Source of the DNA: Acarospora socialis
Taxonomy: Eukaryota > Ascomycota > Lecanoromycetes > Acarosporales > Acarosporaceae
Assembly (NCBI GenBank): GCA_025617375.2
Contig: JAMYGW020000004.1
Coordinates: 2,232,001-2,296,000, forward strand
Direction: 5' to 3'
DNA length: 64,000 nt
Position 1 is the first letter of the stretch. Each line of letters starts with the position of its first letter. Made by a program: the position numbers and the translations under genes. Below the pieces are notes generated by a model that had not been told where the DNA came from, ran no database searches, and was given only the letters and a program-made list of their open reading frames with translations. Positions 13,231 through 23,890 of this stretch are shown here, piece by piece.

Positions 13231-14008
13231 GCTGGGCAACCTCCTCTGCAGAGTCAGCTCCTAGTAAGTACTCGACAATCGTTGCTGTCGCAATGATGAC
13301 TGATTACTGAGGATTACTTCGATACTGGTAGAGGCTGATGAAATGTCAGTTTCGATGCACGTTCACGTACGGAAAGGCTTTGTGCGTAGGTTTGCCGAGC
13401 CCCATGATATTGGGGTGTCTGCAGCGACCTACACCGCACTTGGCGGTTGACGACGTCGCAACACATTAGACAGGCAGGAATAAAGGCTATGGGTTTCTTT
13501 CTGCTCAGTATACTCCAAGTGATCACATCTTATGAAACATACCTCTGACAAACTCGAGCACAGGTTGAGGGCTGGATATCGACTCTTCAGATAATATCCC
13601 TAGATCGCAGAAACTAACGCAACAAGGCATAGAGCGGTTTCAATACGGTAAGGCAGAATCCCGCACGGTCGGGGCGGGCCCACCGTATCTAGACCAGGTA
13701 CTAGCACGGTCCTTCACCTTACTCTCACACCAATTGCGCTGAATTGAAATGAAACCCAAACCTGGGACCTCCACAGTCTAAGTTACAGCAGAAACAAACC
13801 GCGAAACACTACCCCCGTCTGAACACAGCCGAGTGTGAGAGAGGAGACGATAGTCAGAGTGCGTGAAGAGCTTCAATCATCAATCACACTGACTTATCCC
13901 TCCTCACGACTCCTCCTCGCTTCTCTGTTCGCCTCTCGGTTTGCTCCGGTCGGTCGGTCGGTGTGTGTGCAAGGCAAGGCAAGGCAAGGCGGTCGAGCTG
14001 TCTCGAAA
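13231..14008. promoter_or_regulatory. Divergent promoter region of eIF3a and G-gamma
   Basis: Both neighbours are transcribed away from this 778-bp stretch. It includes short tandem runs just before the G-gamma start: CGGT units near 13948-13962 and four AAGGC units at 13971-13990, probably in its 5' leader. No conserved coding content was seen. Confidence 0.45.
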
Positions 14009-14467
14009 ATGAGCCCATCGGCTTATGACATGCGCGCCGGCAGCGGCGAGATCAAGAACAAGAAGCAGAGCATGGCCGATCTCAAACTGCGCCGTCTGAA
14101 CGAGCTCAATCTACGTCTGAAGGAAGACCTCGACCGTCCGAGAATCCGGGTGTCTGAAGCTGCCATGTCGTGAGTTCACCCCCTCGTCGTGTCGCAAGTG
14201 CCTGTCGCTCAACCTGAAGCATCGTGCATCGCTAACCTCACCCTTTCGCCGCACACAGCCTCATTACCTATACAAATACGACAAGAGATTATATGGTGCC
14301 TTCGATCTGGGGTCAGGTGCGTGAATTGAATTGCTTCCGTCCCGCACTTACGTGATCGCTACTGTGCCTCAGTCGAAGCTCACCTCTCGTCTCCTTTACA
14401 GGTTGACAAACGTGAGAATCCGTACGAGCCTCAACAGCACTCCAACGGATGTTGCACGGTGATGTAG
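14009..14467 (+). CDS. Guanine nucleotide-binding protein subunit gamma
   Basis: Three exons: 14009-14169, 14259-14316, 14402-14467; 94 residues. The central helix ([20 protein letters not shown]) is the coiled-coil partner surface for G-beta. The C-terminus ends CCTVM, a CaaX box (CTVM) for isoprenylation with an adjacent cysteine available for palmitoylation, so the protein should sit on the inner face of the plasma membrane. It acts in the G-beta-gamma dimer of pheromone and nutrient signalling. Introns are in phases 2 and 0, and the total closes at 95 codons. The start at 14009 is the first ATG in frame and gives the normal family length of about 90 residues. Confidence 0.93.
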
Positions 14468-15170
14468 GACCGGCTTCGCGACGTCTTACTGTTGTCCCAA
14501 CGGCGTTCTACGGCTTTTGCACCACGCATCTTTGAGCGACTCCTCGATATCAATGCACCTTTTCCTCGATGCCTCTTTTTCAATTCTCGAGTTCGACTTG
14601 CACACACACACACGTTGCATGGAAGGGAGGAAATCGCGTTGATGAGAAGATTCTTACTGGAAATCTTTGACGGCTTAGGATAAGTCTTGTGGGCCCCTTC
14701 AGCTTTGCTGCTCGCTACCGCTGCTGTGATTCTTCAAGGTCTCAGGGGCGGTGGTTTCCACAATCTGTCTAATACTCTTTCTTTCTCCTGTCGGTATGGA
14801 GGCCTGTCGGTAGGCGGTGGTGGCGGCGGCTTACTGCACCCTTGAACTCCATAATCCGACGATCTTTCTATACGGTTCTCCTCGACTGTATTGTAGAAAA
14901 GCCTTGTTCGCCTTCGACTTACTACGTTCATTCTCTGTAGATAGGTTCTCGGGAATTGATGAAGGAGGCCAAGCTACACATCCCAACAGTAAAGGGGCTT
15001 CGTCTGATGTGATAGGGATGCTTCCACCTATATGTATAAAGTAAGGTATGACCTTGTCCTATGACGTCTAGGTTCCCGGTGCTCTGGTACTCTACCTCCC
15101 TCTCAACCCTTACCTTGAATAACAAGTGTACACCTATCTAAATCCACTTCTCTCTACGACATCAAACCCA
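14468..15170. other. Intergenic, G-gamma 3' flank and SelW-like 5' flank
   Basis: Contains a short CA run near 14602 and pyrimidine-rich tracts before the next start. No coding region was recognised. Confidence 0.45.
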
Positions 15171-16475
15171 ATGACGGAAGCACCCCAACACATGATGCCC
15201 GAATTAAACACAATCCCACCACTTCACCTTCCCCGTATCCGAATCGCCTTCTGTACTCAATGCAAGTGGATGTTAAGGGCAGCTTATGTATATACCCTTA
15301 CTTTCTTAGGAGTTTGTAGCTTTGTTATCTCAACATGATGGGCGTCTGTCTTTGGTTCTATCAATTTGAGTGTTTGAGATTCCCCGTTCTATGCATAGCC
15401 GTTCTGGCTCTGATACCTTGCTTTATCAATACAGCGCATTTCTTTTCCATCTCTGGGTCCGGACTCTTAAGATCTTTCTTTAAGTTCCCGTCACTCTTAT
15501 ATTCTAAACCACCTCTCCGCGCATGTACTCAACCCGCGTCTCTTTCACATATACACAGTACTACACGCCCAACCCTGATTCCACCTCAACCCACCCCCAC
15601 CCCCACCCCCATCCGCTACCCGCAACCGCACCTCATCCACCCCACACACCAACTAACAACACACAGTACGCACAAGAACTCCTCTCGACCTTCTCAACCA
15701 GCATCGGCGAAATCGCCCTCGTTCCCTCAACGAGCGGTGTCTTTGTCGTCGACATTCTCTACCATCCTCCCTCTACCATCTCCACCTCGCCATCCTCCAC
15801 CGCGTCTACGCTCGTCACCCCAACCACCACATCCTCCTCCACCACCCTCGTCCCCAGCACCCACGACAATACCCAAATCACTAGGCAAGAAGAACCCTCT
15901 CAGCCAAGGCGACAAGTCCTCTGGGACCGCAAAGTTGAGGGTGGATTCCCAGGTCCGTTGTTCTCTTCCTCCCTGCCCAACCGTACCTCACTCCCTTTCG
16001 ACCGCTGCTATCTTCAACCACAACATACCACAAGCTCCGCACCCTCCAGTCAAGAACCCTCCTCTACGCTTCTTCTCCCATACCAGACAAACACCTACGA
16101 CACTTCCCCATCGCTATCAACCTGTAACTAATCTAACCCTCCACTGGGATGCATACAACAGAGACGAAAGTCCTCAAGCGGCTCGTGCGAGACTGCATCG
16201 ACCCCGAGCGCGGACTGGGCCACGTCGACGGCGTGAAATCGACGTCGACATCTACATCCACGTCGACCACAAATACGGAAGCGCAGAGGGATGCGGACTC
16301 GAACGGATGTGAGTGTATGAACGAGCCGAAAGACGGCGGAGGGGACGCAAGGCATGGGAAGGATGGGAATCCGGGCAGAGATGGTACGAACGGGACGAAT
16401 GGGCGAGACGGGCGAGACATCATCCTCATGCCAGGCCCGCCCCCTAGAGCCACAAGAACGGAACGACTTCAATGA
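15171..16475 (+). CDS. SelW/Rdx-family thioredoxin-like protein with collagen-like C-terminal extension
   Basis: Exons 15171-15287, 15667-15952 and 16162-16475; 238 residues, introns in phase 0 (379 bp) and phase 1 (209 bp). Exon 1 carries the redox motif FCTQCKW (CxxC, cysteine form rather than selenocysteine), followed by AAY. Exon 2 begins YAQELLSTF, then IGEIALVPSTSGVFVVDI, and after a Ser/Thr-rich insert LWDRKVEGGFP. Exon 3 starts TKVLKRLVRDCIDPERGLGH, the conserved end of the fold. These blocks are the ordered signature of fungal Rdx proteins related to selenoprotein W/T/H, presumed redox proteins of uncertain substrate. Beyond the domain comes a Ser/Thr repeat and about nine Gly-X-Y-like triplets (GKDGNPGRDGTNGTNGRDGR). 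Large open frames across both introns are spurious read-throughs. Confidence 0.85.
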
Positions 16476-17495
16476 AGTCCCGATACAAGTGACTAGAAAG
16501 CCATTATTGAGAGTGACAGCGAGGTGCATCACTGGCATTGGAAACACAACATCGAATGTGAAAACGTGTACTAGATTTGGATATCACTACCTGTCTATGG
16601 CCGGGAGACGGGAGCGTCGACGACTACCAAATGGGGGGTCTCTGTCTATCGGTAGACCTGGCGTCTACAAGTACGAGTATCACTATGACAGGCCCTTGCT
16701 TGCTCCTCACTACCTACAACATAGTCTAGATCGTCGAGTCGGTCAATCATGCAGAACATCTCCTCAACCAACCTTCTCGGCCGCCCACTCAAGCATAGCC
16801 GAACATCCACTCCTTCAGATGACTTACATAGGTAGCTGTGCTCTGGATCCTTCACACGTCAACATTCTGCTTCTCTTCTAACAGCAACAGACTGCCTCAT
16901 CCGATCAAGATTCTCTGTTCAACACACCGCACCCACAATCCCACACACACCTAAGATACCCTATAACACCGCCACCCCCCTCCCCCCCTCTCAGCCCGCT
17001 CTGCACCTACCTCCCAACCGCAACCCACCTCACCCAGCAGATTGAGAATGTCTCATCTCATCTCCTTACTACACTACACCACACTCACTCCATTACACGA
17101 CATACAATATACAACAAGCAAAAAGCACTCTCCCTCCCCTTCCACGCACTCGTAAGAATCTGTCCTCTTACTCTTACCCGTAGGACTAAATTAGGTAGGT
17201 AGGTACTCAGAGACCAGACCGGACCAGACCGGACCGGACCGTAGGTAACGAGGAAGTTTACGTGCCCTTCATATCTAGCTAGCAAGCAACGGCGAGGAAG
17301 AGGAACGCCGGCTGTGGCTGCGGCGGTCGGAGGGAAGCGAAGGGAAGGGATGGACCTAGACATGCGTGTGTCGATTCAATGCCCTTGTTCTTGGCCTTGG
17401 AGTTGATCGGTCGCATGTAGATAAACTACTCGTACCTGACTTTACGTTTCGTTTTCAGCACTCACTCACTCACGGTCTGCCTGTCTGCCTGCCTA

Positions 17496-17528
<33 letters not shown>

Positions 17529-18377
17529 TGGCCGAGGCGCAATGGGAGATGCTACTCATACGGATGGATACTGATACGTATTGTTCATGTCCGTTAAACT
17601 ACCTAGGGTACCTACGTACTGAAACCCTTTGCGATCCTGCCCCGTCCTGTCCTGATCTGCACTTTACATATTGTATGGAGACAAGTGACGAGAGTAGCTA
17701 TCGTACACGGAGCGACGACTGACTGAACTCATCTGCTACTCGCTCCCATCTCTCTTAGCCCTAGCTGTGCCTCTTCTCTTCTCTTCTCCTCTGTTCTCTG
17801 AGTGCAATGCCCGGTTGTTACTACAGGTCCAGCACGAACGACGCAATGGCAGAAAGGTTTCTGTCCCTCTTCGTCGTACTTGTCCTCTTGCCATTTCCCA
17901 GGCAGGGAACCTCCATCATGCACCCCTCCACCCTCAGATACCCTTCTCCCCTCCTCATTCAGTCATTGTTTGAGTTTCAAGGCCCATACATGCCCCCGAG
18001 TACATGAGCCTGGCTCAATACAGACACCCGAACAGACTGACAGAAAGGAGTCTCGACGAGAGATCACCCAAGCCTAGGGAGAAAGGCAGGCGAGAAACGC
18101 AAAACGCAATGCCAACGCCGAAAAAAACAGCCACACGTAAAATTCCGACAAGGTTTGGTATCGTCATTCGCTAATTGAGCCCTCCCCTGGGTCTGGAAAC
18201 GACAAAAACGCCTAAACTCACACTACGCGCGATCCGAGTCATACTTACACTCCTTCCCCGACCCCTCACTTTTGGTACCCATATGTTGCGGTGAATCGAA
18301 AGGAGAAAGGAGAGGTTATTTATTTCAGTCGACAGAAATACGGACAATGATGGTGGAAATGAGGTCGTTATTTAAGG
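16476..18377. other. Intergenic with simple repeats
   Basis: A 1.9-kb gap between the SelW-like gene and the 3' end of the phosphodiesterase. It holds a pyrimidine/C-rich tract near 16915-17060, a GACCG/GACCA run near 17213-17241 and a CTGT microsatellite. Open frames here are short and featureless. Confidence 0.5.
17497..17528. repeat. CTGT microsatellite, 8 units
   Basis: Eight perfect CTGT units follow imperfect CTGCCTGTCTGCC sequence. Confidence 0.9.
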
Positions 18378-21300
18378 TCATGGACTCGCCTCTTGGGCTT
18401 TGCCCCTCTTCTTCCAGAAGTCGAGGCGAAATCGGCTGGGTCGCTTGGTGACGGTTCGGCCCCAATCACCGCTGAGGACGGTCGTCATGACGCCGCTGTT
18501 CTTGACGTCTTCGCCGTGTCGCCCTCCGCGCTCCATGTCGATGAGAGTCGGGATGCCGGATGAGAGCGGTCGGCCGTTCTCGTGGTCGCTATTGTAGCTC
18601 TTCTCGTCGCTATCGACGGTGAGGAAGGACGTAGCTTGGGTGGACGGCGAGCAGGGTGTGGTCATACTTAAGCTGGTGTTTGCGCCGGATGTCGCGAGCG
18701 AATACCGATCGTGGCTCGAGGGAACGGAGAAGCGGCCAGAGGAAGGGTAGTTGGAGTGGCGGGTTGATTGTCTCCGATGTGATTCCCGCTTCGTCGGGCT
18801 CGTATCTACCGAACTCGATCGCGCGCCACTACCTCGGCCACCGCCACCAGCTCGCGCACGTCCGTTGCCGTTAGACAGCCCGGCGGCGGCGGCGACGTCC
18901 AGGGTTCGTGTTGGCTGATGGTCGCCTGATTGTTCAGCCGGTGGAATATTTTCAGCTGAAGGGACAGTGAAAGACGGGTCGATGCCTAACTGCAGCTGAC
19001 TGGGCACGGTGTTACTTGACCGCCGCGTCTGCGAAGTCGGTATGATGTTAGCGCTCGGGAACGCACCTGATGATCGTCTTGATATCATGTCAGGAGACTG
19101 GCCAGTTGCAGCGTAGTTGAAGGGAGAGCCGAGAGAAGAACGGCGGGATTGATCAGGGGACCGAGGAGGGGTACCGAGAGCGGGCCGGATCGGCAAATCT
19201 TGAGAGGTACCTTGAGCTCCTTGCGGAATGCTCGTTGATTCCTGACTCGCCAGGACACCTGTGAGAGGGGTAGGCGATTGAATGATTGTTGGAGCGCTCT
19301 CTTGGGATTTTTCTCGTTCCTGTGACTGGCCAACAGGACTACGAGATCTCGGCGAATGAAAACCTTCAGCAGGAGCTCTTAGTGAGCTTCGGTAACCCTT
19401 CCTCGCCTTCTGCTTTTCTTGCTCAATCTTAGCCTCCCAAACTGTCTTGTTGGCTAATATCTCATCGACGGTAAACTGCATGGCCGGGAATATATCCGTC
19501 ACCGCCTCGAAAAGGGGCCGTGCGAAAATGTTCATAAACCCAATCTGCGAGTTGGCCAATTTGACGAGCGAACCTAGCTCAGGCGGTCCACCAAAAAGCG
19601 TCGTTGGTATGCCGACGTCCTTTTCCATTTCTCCCTGCTTCGCAAACTCAAGAGTGAGAATGTCTGCCCACTGCGCGGCTACGTCGTACTTGCGAGCCTA
19701 AAGAGTGTCAGCCTAACTTACCCGTTCGCACTCAATACTACTTACCACGTTGCTGATATCAGCACACTTGATGAGCAGCCCGCAAGCAAGTGTCCGATAC
19801 TCATCGAGTATTTGTGGACTCCAGCCATCTGTGGTGTTATTGTTGTCATGAAGCTTTTGCTGTAAGTTCCCGAGATCGGACATGTACTTGAAATGCACGC
19901 CCATGTCAGTAGCTAGAATCGAGTTGATCAAAAGTTTCCGCATTCCACTATCTTCGAAGGCTGCTTTCCAATACCGTCGAAGAATCTGCGAATATGCGGC
20001 ACAATGGAAAGCTTCGAGAACCGATTTGTCGTTGTACAGCTGCGCCAGAGGTGCATTCAGGGATACAAGAAAGGCGTTATTGACTCCCGGATGACCGACA
20101 TCATGACCGATAGCGGAGATCAACAGAGTCAGTGCATCGAAAGGTGTGAGTAGGGAAGCAATTGCGGATGGCGTAGTAGCGTGTTGAGTGGGTTTCTGAT
20201 CAGCCGGATAAGGGGGCAGTGTGCCGAGTCGGACAAGGAAGGTAAACACTGCCTGAAGAACGTCGACGACGTGGCGAAAGTTGTGGTAAACAACAAAAGC
20301 GTTATATGCAGCTCGGCTGGCCGTCAGGAAGCTTTTGAGATCATCTGCACGATGCGTGTGTAAGTTTTCGGGTCCTTGCATGGGCTGGGATGGGGTCACC
20401 TCACCTGTTGACAGGCGCCACTTCTCAAGTTCCGGCATCCTCAGTGCATGCTTTAATATCAGGAATGCAGCATGTTGAAGTTCGTCGTCCGAGAAATCAT
20501 GTGCAGAGAATCCCCACGAGCCAACTGCTTCCGCCACGATCACCTGCCGCCGCTCGGTGATGTAGATTTCCCTTCAAGGAACGAACAGTCAGTCAAGCTC
20601 CGTTGTCTCGGATTGATTTGCCGCCTACACACCTATTATCAAAGCTGTCCATCACACTCTCCGGTTTGCAGATTCCATTCATAAGCCCCGAGACCCTTTG
20701 CAGTAGTCAGCAACTATCCAACAAGGGCAGTGGTACTTTGTAGACATGAGGAGCGTTCAAATGCTTGCAGTGAGAGGAAAAAGAGAAAGAGACCTACATA
20801 GACTCCCTCAGATAAGCATATGGCTTCTCCTCGTCGACCCCAACCCAAGACCGCTTTCGCATCCGCCTCGTGGCTAGAAAGGTAGAACGCTCTCTTGTAG
20901 CCTCCTTCCGCGCACGATATGCATGGGTAGTCAGACCGAAGACACGGTCTTTTTGTAGAGGAGTTGTTAGAACGTCAGCAGCTCCGGCATCGAGGCAACG
21001 TAGCATCTGACTTGGCTCGACAACAAGCCGACGCGCAGTAGGAAGCTCGTGACCGCCGGACGCCGTTGACACCGAAGACGCAAACCAAGCTCCAGTTGTG
21101 GAGTCTCTCTGAACGCTGGAGACAGACGCTCGGTTCCCTCCTACTGATAGGTTGAGAACTGCGATCGGGACAATCAGTTTGGTGGAGGTATCATTCTGGA
21201 TGTCAACAGCAATGTTCTGGAGCAGGCGTATCCCATAAATATCCTCAGTCATGTAGGTCTCGATTGGGTCCGAGCGAGCGGTAGACGGAGATGGTGTACG

Positions 21301-21745
21301 GAAGTCTTGGGATATGCGGTCACGCCGAGCATCCAGTCGCTCATTACCAGACACGGTTACGAGCACAAGAATCGGTGTCAAGTCAGGGTTCGTCGACTCG
21401 CTAAGCTCAGCAAGCTTGATCGAACACGCAGAGCCGGTAGTGCAAATGAAAACTAGGTTATGTTAGCCGTCGAGTTCTTGACAGTGTCGACAATTCACTC
21501 GAGTTGAGCGGTCTATGCCGGATGATCTCAAGAGACCGATTCAAAGCCAGCTTACCTCCGTTGAAGACAGCAAGAATCGCTTGAAGATTGGCCTGGACTT
21601 CCTCCGTCTCCCCAACCGTGTCAAAGTAGCTCGAAGCATTGCTGTGCCTGCTGACTCCCGCCGAGGGTGTTGCGTCCTTCTTCACCAATCGATCCCCTCG
21701 CGCCGTTTTATCCACGTAGATAACATAGCAAGACGCATAATCCAT
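18378..21745 (-). CDS. 3',5'-cyclic-nucleotide phosphodiesterase, class I, with receiver-like N-terminus
   Basis: Six exons (complement): 21556-21745, 20798-21452, 20633-20695, 20405-20571, 19746-20344, 18378-19697; 997 residues. The catalytic HD domain shows YHNFRHVVDV (about residue 378) and HDVGHPGVNNAFLV (about 440), then ADISNVARKYDVAAQWA across an intron; these are the PDE metal-binding signatures. It hydrolyses cAMP and so opposes adenylate cyclase/PKA signalling. The N-terminal third ends LDAGAADVLTTPLQKDRVFG, which resembles the end of a response-regulator receiver fold without a clear phosphoacceptor. The Ser/Thr-rich tail of about 350 residues is probably disordered. The 60-bp intron 20345-20404 is in frame and stop-free; I removed it because splicing gives LSTDDLKSFL, which fits the family better. 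Confidence 0.88.
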
Positions 21746-23890
21746 GACGAGGGCGCTCGAAAGGTAGGTAACAGAAACCTTCAGCGCTTGTTACGGGACG
21801 GCTTAAGTAGTCTGGCTGGGTAAGGTAGAAGTAAGTGGAAGGTGGTACGCAAGGTATGCGCTGGCGAATTGACTGGTTTGCTGATCGAAAGCTTGCGCGC
21901 AACACCTCACCGGCCGGACGTGATTGTAGTAACAATTGCGAATAGGATCGCCTTTGCTCAGAGCAGACAGACACGTAGAGAGCGTTTGTCGCGAGGCACG
22001 GTATGGACTAGGTGAGGTGCACCTTGGGCGCTGGGTTGTTGGGTGAAGCTTGTTGTCGCGGCGATCCTCGAGGGGTCAACTGCAAGCTCCCAAACTGCGG
22101 ATTCAGGTGGACGATGTCATCGACGACTAAGCAATTGCGCCGCATGCAATGGAACCCACGACGGATCCCCAACCACTTTTGCACCCTCCTCCTGATTTAT
22201 GTAACCGCACCGGATCAGTGCGGGAAGCAAGCTGACGACGACAACCTCGAGGAGCTTGTGAATGAGGTGTGCACAGAGCGGCGCCCAGCGTCGCACATAC
22301 AATGGTGGAGGGTTGTATGGGCGCAAGAAGATGGTGTGGCAGTTATTACCTACTCCAGCGTCCTCGTCGCCATCAGCACCATCGTCAACAATCAGCATCC
22401 AGGCACAGCGGCTGAAAACGTTTAATATTGGAATTCGGATGAAGCGATGCCTGCTAAATTCGACGGTTGTGAGCGGAGGAGATTAGACTAGCGGAAAGTG
22501 CGACTTTCGTACCTAGGCTCCCCAGGCTGGTGAGGTACAAGGCTACTGTACGACACCAAAGGTACTTGTACTCGAACTCGAGCAAGGGGGTTTGGTGTAC
22601 ATGTGTGCGGCCAGAAAGATCTATGTGAGATTATGTACAGTACTCATACCTACAAGGAAGGTTCAATGACTCTGTGGAAAGCGGAAACAGGGTAAGTCAA
22701 GTCGAGGGAAGCTTCCATCTGTCGTGGAGCATTGGTGCGGGTGGGCGCGGACATTGGCTTTCGGGAACGTGTGGAGGGCAGCAGGAGAAGGGAGGAGGAA
22801 GGACGGTACAGTAGAGTACTCTGTACCTTAGAGGTACCTTAGGCAGGTGAGAAGAGGCAGATGCAAAGCAGAGCAAGGTAGGTTAGGTTAGTACTACCTT
22901 AGTACCTTAGGTATGAGTACAACTAATCGGAGATCTGCCTTTCTGCTGCTGTTTGGTGCTTGCTTTTGCGCCCTCTTTCAGCTTCTAGAAGGCCCCAGCG
23001 ATTGGGCCAAGATGTAACTTGACACAGAAGGCTGATTGTGAACCGTGATTGGGCATGGTTCACTCCAGCCACAGGAGGCATAGCTGCTATTACTACCTTG
23101 TACTAGTGGGTAGCTAGAAGAATGAGGCTTGCAGCGATGAGACAACGTACTATAAGTTAGGGTACGGAGTACGGATTACTTCGTACCAAGAGTACTTGAG
23201 TAATGATACCTATATTGTCGATGCCCATTCGTACAGCTTTCTATTTGATTAAGTAAGGTATGTATTACTATATCTGAGACCAGAGTACATGTACCTTACT
23301 CAACCATATGGATTTTTCGTTATTTCTTCTTACCAGGCTAACCCACTCCTACCACCCACCTACCTTATGTATGCATGTAAACAGTCCCTAAAGGTACCGA
23401 GGCATGAGTTCTTGCAGCCCCAAATCTCTCCATATTCCTCTATCTGCATATTCCTATCTGTCCGGCCCCATGCAGCTTCCAACTCGCCCTTGGGTACCTT
23501 CTCAACTGGTCTGCACCGTTTATCTGGGAGATTATCGCAAGCAACGCGACCGCGCGTATAAGGCAGATGCAAGGCATTTGCCGTCCGGCGCGACACTCAG
23601 GGAGCACACATGCGGAACGCCAAATTGGGGAAACTACCGATAGCACTTTGGGCTGATAGTACAGCACTTCGTATATACCCTTTTCTCTGAAGAACGTCTA
23701 ATCATTACTGTTGAACTCGCCGATTTACACAGTACTTTTGTACAAAGGCGGAAGGCATTATAGGTACAATCAGACGAAAGACTCCGAATCAAAAAGGCTG
23801 TGCGCAAAATGCACCATGTATCCAACGCTGCCCGCAACCCAGCGCCCTCCCGGTTGCGATGTGTGTATCGATCAAGTCAAACCATCTGTC
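21746..23890. other. Intergenic, GTAC/CCTTAG-rich
   Basis: No gene was recognised in 2.1 kb. The first part is the 5' flank of the phosphodiesterase. About 22500-23300 is unusually dense in GTAC, GGTACC and TACCTTAG words in both orientations. Short open frames lack domains. Confidence 0.5.

Noticed and set aside
15335-16312. 325-codon Pro/Thr-rich frame overlapping the SelW-like gene
   Set aside because: It runs through both introns and out of frame with the conserved SelW/Rdx exons; it reflects C-rich composition.
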